From an uncultured Clostridia bacterium (GTDB lineage Bacteria > Bacillota > Clostridia > Christensenellales > CAG-138): a stretch of 64,000 nt of DNA. The notes beneath the pieces are model-generated. The model was given only the letters and a program-made list of their open reading frames with translations. It searched no databases and had not been told where the DNA came from. A program made the position numbers and the translations under genes. The stretch covers positions 19,075 through 83,074 of the forward strand of contig CAMKES010000007.1 of the NCBI GenBank assembly GCA_946411635.1. Direction: 5' to 3'. Below, piece after piece: positions 9,575 to 16,826 of the stretch (the first letter of the stretch is position 1; every line of letters begins with the position of its first letter).

Positions 9575-9610
9575 TCGAGAATGGTTTTCTCAATACCGTC
9601 AGCACGAAGA

Positions 9611-9641
9611 AATGGTGGTCAAGTTGGCCACCATTTTTTTT
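9611..9641 (+). terminator. Rho-independent terminator of tnpV, built on the element's hairpin core
   Basis: AATGGTGG (9611-9618) pairs with CCACCATT (9628-9635), followed by an unbroken T run to 9641. The 9-nt apex is TCAAGTTGG, the exact reverse complement of the CCAACTTGA apex in hairpins at 11021-11051 and 11060-11086, so this terminator belongs to the element-specific hairpin family. Confidence 0.85.
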
Positions 9642-9645
9642 GCGT

Positions 9646-10647
9646 TTATTCGACTATATGATTACTGCGCCTATACTTGCTGTCTTTGCTTTTACCTTCT
9701 ATGATATTTTCATAATCAATCACTGCCTTCTCCTTTTCAAATCCCAAATCCTCGTCCGCCCATTTCTCGTATGCCTTGCCGATCCTTTGTATCCGCTTAT
9801 AGACGGCGCTGTGCGTTTTCAGCCCCACGAGATCAGCAACCTCTTGCATTGGCTTTCCCATGTTCCGTAAGAGCAGAATCTTCTGATCGGTTTCCGAAAG
9901 CGACAGGAAGAATGCTTTGCCGTCAATCCGCGCGATAGCGTCCTCCTCCATATCGTCCTCGGTTTCCATCTGCATCAGGCGGTGGTGGATTTTGGAGTTC
10001 TCTGACCTTCGTATCACGTCCAAAGATACCGTCGGATGCTTTGTCTGCCGGTGATACCATTGCCGCTGAAAGTTCAGAAGTCGTCGATTGAAAAACCGTT
10101 CCTCATCGAAATCTTCCTCGCACGGCATTTCATTGCACACGTCGATCACCGCTCCGCGATGCTCCATACCGAACACATCTCCCGCAACGGAATCGACCAT
10201 ATCCATCGCATCATCCAACGAGGGGAAACCGATCTGCTGTTCGGACAAGGGCTTTGCGTACAGATCGTGATTTGTCCATAAGATCCATCGACGCTGCATC
10301 TGTTTGGTCCATAACGGCGTTTCATGCGCTATAACCCATTGCGGCGCATTGCGGGAATAATATTCCATCCAGCCGGACATCTGCATAGCGTTCCAGATCA
10401 GATATGCATAGCCGTCGATAACCGTTTCGAGAAACTTATCGCTTTCGACCAGTGCAAGACTGTTCGGATCAAGCAGCAGCTCGGAGGGACAGCGCGGAAG
10501 CATTTGCAGATTCTCCTCGGCATTGACCATGATTTCTGCGGGCAGCGCATAGAACGCGGGAATCCACTCGCTGTTTTTTACAACTCTGTAAGACCCATCC
10601 TCCTCCGGGATCAAAATCTGATCATTGTAAGCCACATAGATTTTCAT
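9646..10647 (-). CDS. Mobile-element protein with C-terminal sigma-70 region 4-like HTH
   Basis: A 333-residue protein I do not recognise as a whole. The C-terminal part (about 235-290) reads LSETDQKILLLRNMGKPMQE then VADLVGLKTHSAVYKRIQRIG, a sigma-70 region 4-like helix-turn-helix. The N-terminal 200 residues have no motif I can name and are rich in W, Y and acidic residues; no signal peptide or membrane segment. GGGAGGTGAT lies just before the ATG. It is convergent with tnpV and divergent from the hairpin-rich stretch leading to the recombinase. A regulator of element genes is the natural guess, unproven. Confidence 0.6.
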   Translation of the reverse strand: MKIYVAYNDQILIPEEDGSYRVVKNSEWIPAFYALPAEIMVNAEENLQMLPRCPSELLLDPNSLALVESDKFLETVIDGYAYLIWNAMQMSGWMEYYSRNAPQWVIAHETPLWTKQMQRRWILWTNHDLYAKPLSEQQIGFPSLDDAMDMVDSVAGDVFGMEHRGAVIDVCNEMPCEEDFDEERFFNRRLLNFQRQWYHRQTKHPTVSLDVIRRSENSKIHHRLMQMETEDDMEEDAIARIDGKAFFLSLSETDQKILLLRNMGKPMQEVADLVGLKTHSAVYKRIQRIGKAYEKWADEDLGFEKEKAVIDYENIIEGKSKDSKYRRSNHIVE

Positions 10648-10875
10648 GTTCCATCACCTCCCAACAGCTGCTTTCCGATTCTTCAAACCCATTCTACCGA
10701 AATAAACATCCCATAAACCGGACAGAATCCATTGCGGAAGAAAATATATTATTTTAACAGGAACAATTCGGGGGTAGAAATTGCTTTTATAGGTGAAAGG
10801 AGCGCTTTTTTGTGAACCGATTTGAAGGGAGGCATATCGACTTATGAATACTGCGCCCACTTTTTGACGCAACTG

Positions 10876-10896
10876 CGGTGCCCCGTTGGAGCACCG
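10876..10896. repeat. Element hairpin, CCGTTGG core
   Basis: CGGTGC (10876-10881) pairs with GCACCG (10891-10896); between them C82, core CCGTTGG, A90. The C.A step becomes a G.U pair in RNA from the minus strand. The core and mismatch position match other family members, e.g. 14926-14944. Confidence 0.6.
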
Positions 10897-10983
10897 TGAT
10901 CGGCGAGTTCATCGGCCGTTTTCATAATATGATAACTGCTCCCACCCTTTTATTCGAGAGAGAGCGTTTGGAGTACCTTTACA

Positions 10984-11086
10984 GAACTTCCCGACAAGTT
11001 GGCGGGAAGTTCATCTGATTGAAAATGAATCCCAACTTGAGATGAATTTTCAGCATGGCAACTTGTGTCCAACTTGAACACAAGTT
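10984..11086. repeat. Cluster of three element hairpins with CCAACTTG apex
   Basis: Three hairpins start at 10984, 11021 and 11060, a pitch of 37 and 39 nt. Arms: GAACTTCCCG at 10984-10993 with its complement at 11003-11012; GAAAAT-GA-ATC at 11021-11031 with GAT-GA-ATTTTC at 11041-11051 (tandem GA mismatch); AACTTGTGT at 11060-11068 with ACACAAGTT at 11078-11086. The apex is CCAACTTGA in the second and third and the reverse complement ACAAGTTGG in the first. No gene covers them. Confidence 0.75.
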
Positions 11087-11184
11087 CGGATCATAAAACT
11101 GTCCTCACTTTTGAGGTTCAGCATATTCGCACCGCCGCAGCGGGAAGATCACAGAAAGAAAAACAAATAGAACGGCATTCTTCG

Positions 11185-11210
11185 GTCAGCTTTCGGGCTG
11201 GCTTTTCTTT
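11185..11210 (+). terminator. Intrinsic terminator or attenuator upstream of tnpW
   Basis: GTCAGC (11185-11190) and GCTGGC (11197-11202) form a 6-bp stem with one G.U pair around TTTCGG, followed by TTTTCTTT. With no gene ending just upstream, it could terminate a short non-coding transcript or attenuate read-through into tnpW. Confidence 0.6.
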
Positions 11211-11316
11211 TACCGTTCGGAAAGGAGCATCAATATCGCACCGTCTGCGGGCGGGAAAGGAACAGTATTGATCAGTCAGACGCAGCCGTAGTGGAATGGT
11301 GGCGAGCGTTTGTCCG

Positions 11317-11469
11317 CGTATCGCACCGCTTATAACTTGTCGTCCACTGGGCGATAGGTGCAACGGGAACGGAATCATCATGGAAATAAAAACGCAAGGA
11401 GGACACCCTATAGACCCATGAAACACAACCGGCGTTGCCGCGCTTGCGGCAAATCGTATCGCACCGCTT
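11317..11469. repeat. 15-bp direct repeat, two copies
   Basis: CGTATCGCACCGCTT occurs at 11317-11331 and 11455-11469, 138 bp apart, and a shorter match TATCGCACCG lies at 11234-11243. Position upstream of the recombinase fits a binding site for an element protein, but nothing in the sequence proves a role. Confidence 0.5.
11335..11359 (+). repeat. Element hairpin with CCACTGG core and three G.U pairs
   Basis: ACTTGTCGTCCA (11335-11346) pairs with TGGGCGATAGGT (11348-11359) around a single central C. All twelve positions pair if three U.G wobbles are allowed, and all three wobbles are on the plus-strand transcript; as DNA or as minus-strand RNA the same positions would be mismatched. This favours an RNA hairpin read from the plus strand. 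Confidence 0.65.
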
Positions 11470-11526
11470 GTCGGGAAGTGAACACAAACGACCAAATTAT
11501 TATTTTCAGAAAAGAGGATTACAAAC

Positions 11527-11718
11527 ATGATAGACCATCTATCCAACAGCATCGTTGCACTGCACACATTCAACGGACTCTTGAAGAAAGGAGGACTGCG
11601 CCGACCGTATGTACATCACACAACGTATTGGAAACACGGTGTACCGCGTCAAGGTCACGGTAAGCGAAAGCGGTACGCAAACTTTAGAGGATATTTTGCT
11701 GCGGCTGATCCGCAATGA
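11527..11718 (+). CDS. Possible small ORF upstream of tnpW (63 aa)
   Basis: ATG at 11527 with GAGG 9 nt upstream, encoding a basic 63-residue peptide beginning MIDHLSNSIVALHTFNGLL. Its 3' half overlaps tnpW in another frame, and the tnpW Shine-Dalgarno lies inside it. No family recognised. It may be a leader peptide or chance. Confidence 0.3.
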   Translation: MIDHLSNSIVALHTFNGLLKKGGLRRPYVHHTTYWKHGVPRQGHGKRKRYANFRGYFAAADPQ

Positions 11719-11800
11719 TACCCTTGCAAACAGCGGCGAATGTGGTATAATAGCGTTACCGCAGGAAGGTTATCCGCAGCTCGAAAGGATACCTTCATGA
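11609..11800 (+). CDS. tnpW: Transposon-encoded TnpW-family protein
   Basis: A 63-residue protein beginning MYITQRIGNTVYRVKVTVSE, matching the short TnpW pattern (Ile-Gly-x-Thr-x-Tyr-x-Val followed by Ser-Glu, then TLEDILLRLI). TnpW proteins sit directly upstream of large serine recombinases in Tn4451-type elements; function unknown. The AAAGGAGGA is 14 nt from the ATG, longer than usual. Its TGA overlaps the recombinase ATG in ATGA (11797-11800), which supports it being translated. The 3' third contains the recombinase promoter and the hairpin that covers the recombinase ribosome binding site. Confidence 0.7.
   Translation: MYITQRIGNTVYRVKVTVSESGTQTLEDILLRLIRNDTLANSGECGIIALPQEGYPQLERIPS
11724..11751 (+). 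promoter_or_regulatory. Sigma-A-type promoter inside tnpW, driving the recombinase
   Basis: -35 TTGCAA (11724-11729), 16-nt spacer, consensus -10 TATAAT (11746-11751). The predicted start is near 11758, leaving about 39 nt of leader before the recombinase ATG, nearly all of it in the hairpin at 11765-11796. Confidence 0.75.
11765..11796 (+). promoter_or_regulatory. Hairpin sequestering the recombinase ribosome binding site
   Basis: GAAGGTTATCC (11765-11775) pairs with GGATACCTTC (11787-11796), ten base pairs with one bulged T. The right arm includes the end of AAAGGA, the only Shine-Dalgarno for the recombinase, and the ATG follows immediately at 11797. Ribosomes finishing tnpW, whose stop overlaps that ATG, would melt it. 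Control by translational coupling is inferred. Confidence 0.65.
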
Positions 11801-13602
11801 AGCAACCTATAATTACAAATCAGATCACCGCTCTATATGAGCGTCTTTCCCGCGACGACGAGGTCGCCGGTGACAGCGTTTCGATCCAGACGCAAAAGCA
11901 GATTCTTCGGGACTATGCACAGCAGCATGGTTTCTATAACTGTGTGGACTATACGGATGACGGTTTCTCCGGCGGCAATTTCAATCGCCCTGCTTGGGAA
12001 CGGATGATTGCCGATATCGAAGCCGGAAAGATTTCTGCCGTCATTGTCAAGGATATGTCCCGTGTCGGGAGAAACTACCTGCAGACCGGGTATTATACCG
12101 AGGTCTATTTCCCGCAAAATCATGTACGTTTCATAGCCATTGCGAACAATGTAGACAGCGCCGATCAGCAAAGCAGCGAGTTTGCACCGTTCTTGAATAT
12201 CATGAACGAATGGTATCTGCGAGATATGAGCCGAAAGCAGAAGCAGGCGTATAAAGCACGCGGCAAAGCCGGGAAGCGATATGCAACGATTCCCTGCTAC
12301 GGCTATCGTAAAGACCCGGAGAACAAATACAAATGGATCGTGGACGAAGAAGCTGCAGATGTCGTCAGAATGATTTTCTCGTGGGCTGCGCAAGGGATCG
12401 GCGTTGTAGAGATTGCTCGCCGCTTGTCCAAGCAGCAGATTGAGAAGCCGTCCTACTATATGTCGACGCATGGAATATGGAAATGCGGCGATCCGTGGAT
12501 CAATGAACGTCCGTATGATTGGAACTGCCGAACCGTTGGGGATATTCTTGCAAAGCAGGAATATCTCGGTCATACGATCAATGCAAGGTTCTCGGTGGAA
12601 TCGTACAAAACGCACAGAACGGTTCGCAACGATCCTTCCGAGTGGCAGATCATTGAGAATACACACGAAGCGATCATTGATCAAAAGACGTTTGAAACGG
12701 TACAGAAAGCCAGGAACGTCAAGCGGAGAACCGATACGCTCGGAAAAGCAAACCCACTGACGGGTCTTGTGTTCTGCGCCGATTGCGGAAGACGGATGTA
12801 CAATCACCGCTGCGGATCGAAAGCACGGAAGAAGAATGCAGTACCGGACCCAATCACCGGACTGTTCCCGATGGACTTCTATGCCTGCTCCACCTATTCG
12901 CTGACAAAGAATCGCTCGGATCGGACCTGTACACAGCACCAAATCATGACGAAAACAATCCGGTCGCTGATTCTGAACACAATCCGTACAACGGTACAGT
13001 TTGCGCTGTTTGACAAGGATCGATTCTTACAGCGGGTACGCGAAGATTCTCTGATTCGGGATCGGACGCAGGCGAAGGAATTGCAGAAGAAGATCGCTAA
13101 GGAAGAAAAACGTATTGCCGAGCTGGATCGGCTGATCATGAAACTGTATGAGGACTATGCGCTCGATCGGCTTCCGTTTGACCGGTATCGGCAGATGACG
13201 GAGCAGTATGAAGCGGAGCAGAAAGTGCTGAAGGCGTCGCTTTCGGAAGATCAGTCGAAGGTCGATTCCTATACCGACGACACCGACCGTGCCGAACGGT
13301 TCCTTGCCATTGCCGAACAATACACGGATTTCACCGTCTTGACAGATGATATGATTCTTGCATTTGTGGACAAGATCCTTGTGCACGCGCCGGAGAAGAT
13401 CGACGGGCAGCGGATACAGGATGTGGAGATCTATCTGAATCACATCGGCAAGATCGACCTTCCGACGGATGTGATCGCAATCGGTGCGAAGGAAGCAGAC
13501 AAGGAAGCCGAGCTGCAAAAGAAGCGGGAATACCATCGCCGGTATTACCGTACAAAAGTCAAACCGAAGAAAGAAGCGCAAAAAGTGACGAACGCGGGAT
13601 AA
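11797..13602 (+). CDS. Large serine recombinase (TnpX-type)
   Basis: A 601-residue large serine recombinase that would excise and integrate the element. Resolvase domain about 1-150: ALYERLSRDDE with catalytic Ser18, and VKDMSRVGRN with the conserved Arg pair. Recombinase domain about 165-290 (GYRKDPENKYKWIVDEEAA). Zinc ribbon from CADCGRRMYNH with later Cys residues, then a charged coiled coil (about 430-480) and a Lys/Arg-rich tail. Complete, with no disruption. Start at ATG 11797 overlaps the tnpW stop. The name tnpX is not assigned because identity to Tn4451 TnpX cannot be measured here. Confidence 0.93.
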   Translation: MKQPIITNQITALYERLSRDDEVAGDSVSIQTQKQILRDYAQQHGFYNCVDYTDDGFSGGNFNRPAWERMIADIEAGKISAVIVKDMSRVGRNYLQTGYYTEVYFPQNHVRFIAIANNVDSADQQSSEFAPFLNIMNEWYLRDMSRKQKQAYKARGKAGKRYATIPCYGYRKDPENKYKWIVDEEAADVVRMIFSWAAQGIGVVEIARRLSKQQIEKPSYYMSTHGIWKCGDPWINERPYDWNCRTVGDILAKQEYLGHTINARFSVESYKTHRTVRNDPSEWQIIENTHEAIIDQKTFETVQKARNVKRRTDTLGKANPLTGLVFCADCGRRMYNHRCGSKARKKNAVPDPITGLFPMDFYACSTYSLTKNRSDRTCTQHQIMTKTIRSLILNTIRTTVQFALFDKDRFLQRVREDSLIRDRTQAKELQKKIAKEEKRIAELDRLIMKLYEDYALDRLPFDRYRQMTEQYEAEQKVLKASLSEDQSKVDSYTDDTDRAERFLAIAEQYTDFTVLTDDMILAFVDKILVHAPEKIDGQRIQDVEIYLNHIGKIDLPTDVIAIGAKEADKEAELQKKREYHRRYYRTKVKPKKEAQKVTNAG

Positions 13603-14626
13603 CGGGATATGCAGAAACACCCATTTGCCATTGTTCCCTCCTAAAAACAATACATTTCAACCGCATATCGTTATCCGCATCTTAATTTCGTCCCATCTTG
13701 GGACGAAGTGACAAAGCAGCAAACGCGTCGCAGGGTTCACCCCTTGCGACGCGTTTGAACGCTTACTGTCCGCTAATAAAGTCAGAATTTCTCGGTGTTT
13801 TCAACTTCGTCTCCACTGGAGACGAAGTGAAACCATGGCGTATGCAACGGCTTACGACGACTATGATTATGTGCTTCTTGTACATCATTATTTTGTCTCC
13901 ACTGGAGTCATATTTCCCTTGCAACTGCATATTTCGCACCGGTGTACAAAGCTCCGAGAAAATTATTCCCCACTGGGGAACAATTTTCACTTCGGCCCCA
14001 GCGGGGCCGATGTTCGCTTTTAACTTCTGCCCCAGTGGGACAGAAGTCGGGCGTTCGGAAACTTCCCGCCCATTGGCGCGGAAGTCGATATTTGTCTCCG
14101 GTGGAGGCAGATTGTCACTTCGGTCCCGCCGTGCCAAAGTCGAAGCGATCACAGAAATGGTGCCCCAGTGGGACACCATTTTCTCCGTAATTGATTATTG
14201 CGCTCGCAGTTCGCGTTGTCGTAACTTCTGTGCCACCGGCACACAAGTTAACAATGCGGCCCCGGTGAGGTCGAATAAATGAGTCGCCACCGGCGCCGCG
14301 TTTCTCCACAACAGAAAAACAGTATACAGGGCTTTCTTACAGCTGGTTCGCAAATATGCGGATCGGCTGTTTCTTTACCCTGCTTTTAACTTCGTGCCAA
14401 CTTGGCGCGAAGTTAAGACCGCATCACAATTTCTGCCCAACTTGGGCAGAAGTTGCCTGACGTGGAAATTGTGATCCATTTGATCACAATTTCCTATGGT
14501 GCCAAATCGAGCGAAATCCGGTGCCTTTTCCATTCTGCCCGGAAAAGCACGGTGCCGGAACGGTGCCATCCGGCAAAACAGATATTATAGCTGAAATCAC
14601 AATGGTTTTAGCAGAAAGGAGCTTTT
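13603..14626. repeat. Palindromic hairpin array, about 1 kb, no gene
   Basis: Gene-free stretch holding about 14 hairpins of one family. Positions: 13687-13707, 13804-13828, 13894-13910, 13959-13987, 13989-14013, 14023-14047, 14061-14085, 14093-14109, 14117-14140, 14155-14181, 14222-14250, 14386-14416, 14427-14455, 14464-14494. Most share outer ACTTC/GAAGT or AATT arms and a CCACTGG, CCAGTGG, CCATTGG or CCAACTTGG centre, while the bases between differ yet stay complementary. Example: ACTTCGTCTCCA (13804-13815) pairs perfectly with 13817-13828 around one C. Several lie end to end at 30-40 nt pitch. A tail at 14498-14566 has four GGTGCC motifs. Open frames seen here on both strands are by-products of the palindromes. 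Confidence 0.85.
13721..13756 (+). other. Long GC-rich hairpin downstream of the recombinase
   Basis: AAACGCGTCGCA (13721-13732) pairs perfectly with TGCGACGCGTTT (13745-13756), with an inner GGG/CCC. It differs in sequence from the array hairpins. No T-tract follows on the plus strand (TTT then GAAC). It could be a weak terminator for the recombinase. Confidence 0.6.
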
Positions 14627-14821
14627 ATGAACGAAACAGAACGTATCCAAGCACAGCATAGATTGGAGGAGACGCAGGCGCGGGATCGGGTCAAAGAACG
14701 CAAGGCACGAACCAGACGATTGATTCAGATCGGCGCGATTGCAGAGAGCGTGTTCCCAAAAATCAAGGACATGGAGCTTGAGGATGCGAAGCGTTACATG
14801 GAACAGATCCGAGACCGTTAG
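14627..14821 (+). CDS. Small DUF3847-like mobile-element protein
   Basis: A 64-residue, highly charged helical protein with RVKERKARTRRLIQIGAIAE, similar to the KARTHRL-xxx-GA segment of DUF3847 proteins that often precede MobA/MobL relaxases. AAAGGAG lies 6 nt before ATG. Role unknown; a relaxosome accessory role is an inference from position. It is closed by its own terminator at 14835-14870. Confidence 0.65.
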   Translation: MNETERIQAQHRLEETQARDRVKERKARTRRLIQIGAIAESVFPKIKDMELEDAKRYMEQIRDR

Positions 14822-14834
14822 GGGATCGGAATCG

Positions 14835-14870
14835 GAGGAAGCAGCCGTCCGCGACTGCTTCTTCTTTTTT
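14835..14870 (+). terminator. Terminator after the DUF3847-like gene
   Basis: GAGGAAGCAG (14835-14844) pairs with CTGCTTCTTC (14855-14864), one G.U, followed by TTTTTT. It separates the small gene from the oriT-like region and relaxase. Confidence 0.85.
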
Positions 14871-14896
14871 ATTTTTTCCGAAGGGCGCACTTACTC

Positions 14897-15100
14897 ACCA
14901 CTTGCCCGCAGGGCAAGCGGTGGTAACCCGCCCGTTGGTCGGGTCGTGCGCTCCTCCCGAAAGCGTTGCTTTCTCCGGAGGGGCAGATAATGCCGCAAGC
15001 CGTCATTGCCTGAGCAGCGGCGAATTGTCGTGCAATTCTCGCTGCATGAAACCCTGCACCGCAGGATTTCGGGTGCGCGGTGGAAACGGCGCGCCGTTTC
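14897..15100. other. Candidate origin of transfer (oriT): six consecutive inverted repeats
   Basis: Between the terminator and the relaxase ribosome binding site lie six hairpins: 14897-14924 (CTTGCCC/GGGCAAG plus outer ACCA/TGGT), 14926-14944 (ACCCG/CGGGT around C-CCGTTGG-T), 14953-14981 (GAAAGC/GCTTTC plus CCTCC/GGAGG), 15014-15045 (GAATTG/CAATTC plus GCAGCG/CGCTGC), 15048-15070 (CCTGC/GCAGG plus GAAA/TTTC) and the perfect palindrome GAAACGGCGCGCCGTTTC at 15083-15100. MobQ-type oriT sites usually lie directly upstream of the relaxase. The nick site is not identified. Confidence 0.5.
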
Positions 15101-15128
15101 AAAGAATCATTGAAAGGAGTTTTATCAC

Positions 15129-16826
15129 ATGGCAATTTACCATTTGGAAGCCAAGATTATCAGCCGAGGTACAGGACGCTCGGCAGTCGCCGCCGCAGCG
15201 TATATGGGCTGCGATATAATCACAAACGAATACGACGGGATCACCCACGACTATACCCGTAAGGGTGGTCTTGTATGGGAACATATCTTCCTTCCCGCGC
15301 AAGCTCCGCCGGAGTGGTCTGATCGCGAAACACTATGGAATGCCGTGGAACGGGCGGAGAAAACGAAGGACAGCCGCCTTGCAAGGGAGATGATCGTAGC
15401 TCTTCCTCTGGAAATACCTGCCGAGGAATGGAAAAGCATCTTGACCGAGTTTATCACGGAGCAATTCGTTTCCGATGGTATGTGTGCCGACGTCGCCATC
15501 CACGATACCGACGGTCACAATCCTCATGCACATATCCTGCTGACCGTTCGACCTCTCAATCAGGACGGAACATGGCAATACAAAACGCAGAAAGAATACC
15601 TGTGCGTTCGGAACGGTGAGGAGAGCGGCTTTACGGCACAGGAATTCTTACAGGCAAAGCGTGACGGTTGGGAGAAGCAGTATCCATATATGAAGGATGG
15701 CAAGAAAGTGTTTCTGCCGCCGAGCAAAGCGACAGGTTTGGAGCGCTTGTCCAAACAGCCGAAAAGCACAACATACGGACGGCAAAACCCGATCACCGCA
15801 CGGTGGAACAGCAAGGAACAGCTGGAAGCATGGCGCTCGGAATGGGCTAATACAGTCAACCTTCATTTAGAGAAATCACGGCAGCCGGAACGGATCGACC
15901 ACCGCAGCTTTGCCGATCAGGGGATTGATCTGAAGCCGACGATTCATGAGGGCGTGACAGCCCGTGTACTGGAGAGCAAAGGCATAGTCTCCGACCGTTG
16001 CGAGCTAAATCGGCAAATCAAAGCAGACAACGCCCTAATCCGGAAGCTGAAAGAGTTGTTGTCGGTCGTAAAGGACGTCATACAGGTCTTTGCGGAAAAG
16101 CTGGAATCCATCCGCGATACGTTGGTCGAATCCTTCTATGGACAGCGGCAGGCGACGGCAGCACACAAGTATTATTGGAATCAATACGCGACCGCCACCG
16201 ATCGGCTGGATCGGTTGGAAACGCTGCTGCCGGAACTGAAAGCAAAGGTGTCGGAGCAAAAGCGTGTTCACAAGGAACTGGAATCTACGGGTAAGATCCA
16301 TTTCAAGAAGCGGAAGGAGCTTGCCGAAAAGGATGCTTTGTTGATCGAGGAGGTCAACGAACTGCAAAGCGAGCGTTCCATGCTCATGCAGAAGCTGAAC
16401 CTGACGGACGAAAAGCAAATCGCCGAAAAACGCGCTTCTGTCCAGCCGTTGGAAACCGAAGCGGATCGACAATACGAACTGTCGCAGGATTTCTTTGTAC
16501 GGCATGAGCAGGCGAAGCAGGATTATGACGTCGTGGAGGAAGAATCTGCGGAACAGAACATAGACCGCAAGGAACTTTGGCAGCGGCAGCAGGCGATCCG
16601 GTTGGAGAACACCCCTTGCCTACACGACCGGCTGAAAGCACAATATGGCAAGGACTTTGACGAAGGCGGGTTCGACAGCGCAGCACGGGAAATGCATTAC
16701 TACACGCAGGCGCGTCACTATGCTTTCTCTGACTACGCGAAGCGGCTGCAGCGTGAAAAATCACGGCAAAACCGAAACGACAATACACAGAAACCGCGTA
16801 GAAGAAACAGCGAGCCGGAACGGTAG
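15129..16826 (+). CDS. MobA/MobL-family relaxase (MobQ type)
   Basis: A 565-residue relaxase that would nick oriT and pilot the transferred strand. N-terminal MobA/MobL domain: MAIYHLEAKIISRG start, candidate catalytic Tyr25 in AAAAYMGC, and the metal-binding motif HDTDGHNPHAH (residues 125-135). Residues about 300-520 are a long charged coiled coil, then a basic tail. AAAGGAG precedes the ATG by 9-10 nt. No type IV secretion genes are in the window, so transfer would need a helper. Stop codon TAG lies in the loop of the terminator hairpin. Confidence 0.92.
   Translation: MAIYHLEAKIISRGTGRSAVAAAAYMGCDIITNEYDGITHDYTRKGGLVWEHIFLPAQAPPEWSDRETLWNAVERAEKTKDSRLAREMIVALPLEIPAEEWKSILTEFITEQFVSDGMCADVAIHDTDGHNPHAHILLTVRPLNQDGTWQYKTQKEYLCVRNGEESGFTAQEFLQAKRDGWEKQYPYMKDGKKVFLPPSKATGLERLSKQPKSTTYGRQNPITARWNSKEQLEAWRSEWANTVNLHLEKSRQPERIDHRSFADQGIDLKPTIHEGVTARVLESKGIVSDRCELNRQIKADNALIRKLKELLSVVKDVIQVFAEKLESIRDTLVESFYGQRQATAAHKYYWNQYATATDRLDRLETLLPELKAKVSEQKRVHKELESTGKIHFKKRKELAEKDALLIEEVNELQSERSMLMQKLNLTDEKQIAEKRASVQPLETEADRQYELSQDFFVRHEQAKQDYDVVEEESAEQNIDRKELWQRQQAIRLENTPCLHDRLKAQYGKDFDEGGFDSAAREMHYYTQARHYAFSDYAKRLQREKSRQNRNDNTQKPRRRNSEPER

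Larger units (their letters stand above)
11087..11526. other. Non-coding stretch between hairpin cluster and tnpW region
   Basis: No convincing gene. It contains a terminator-like hairpin at 11185-11202 (GTCAGC/GCTGGC, one G.U) followed by TTTTCTTT, a 15-bp direct repeat (11317-11331 and 11455-11469) and one more family hairpin at 11335-11359. An in-frame stretch beginning at an ATG at 11418 has its AAGGAGGA 14 nt away and no recognisable product, so it is not called. The stretch may be a regulated leader of the tnpW-recombinase transcript. Confidence 0.5.

Noticed and set aside
9571-9870. 99-codon hydrophobic frame after tnpV
   Set aside because: It runs through the tnpV terminator and antisense through the HTH gene; no family.
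10654-10872. 72-codon frame on the minus strand upstream of the HTH gene
   Set aside because: No ribosome binding site, no family, and composition like translated AT-rich spacer.
11418-11663. Small frame starting MKHNRRCRACGKSYRTACRE
   Set aside because: The Shine-Dalgarno-like AAGGAGGA is 14 nt away, no homologous family is recognised and it overlaps better candidates.
13698-14282. Open frames on both strands (194 and 138 codons) across the hairpin array
   Set aside because: Repeated peptide fragments such as VPQW and CPSGTEV are just translations of the palindromes; no ribosome binding site, no family, and frames exist on both strands because the DNA is self-complementary.
13687-14494. 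CRISPR array
   Set aside because: Units differ in sequence, have no constant repeat with unique spacers, and no cas gene is present.
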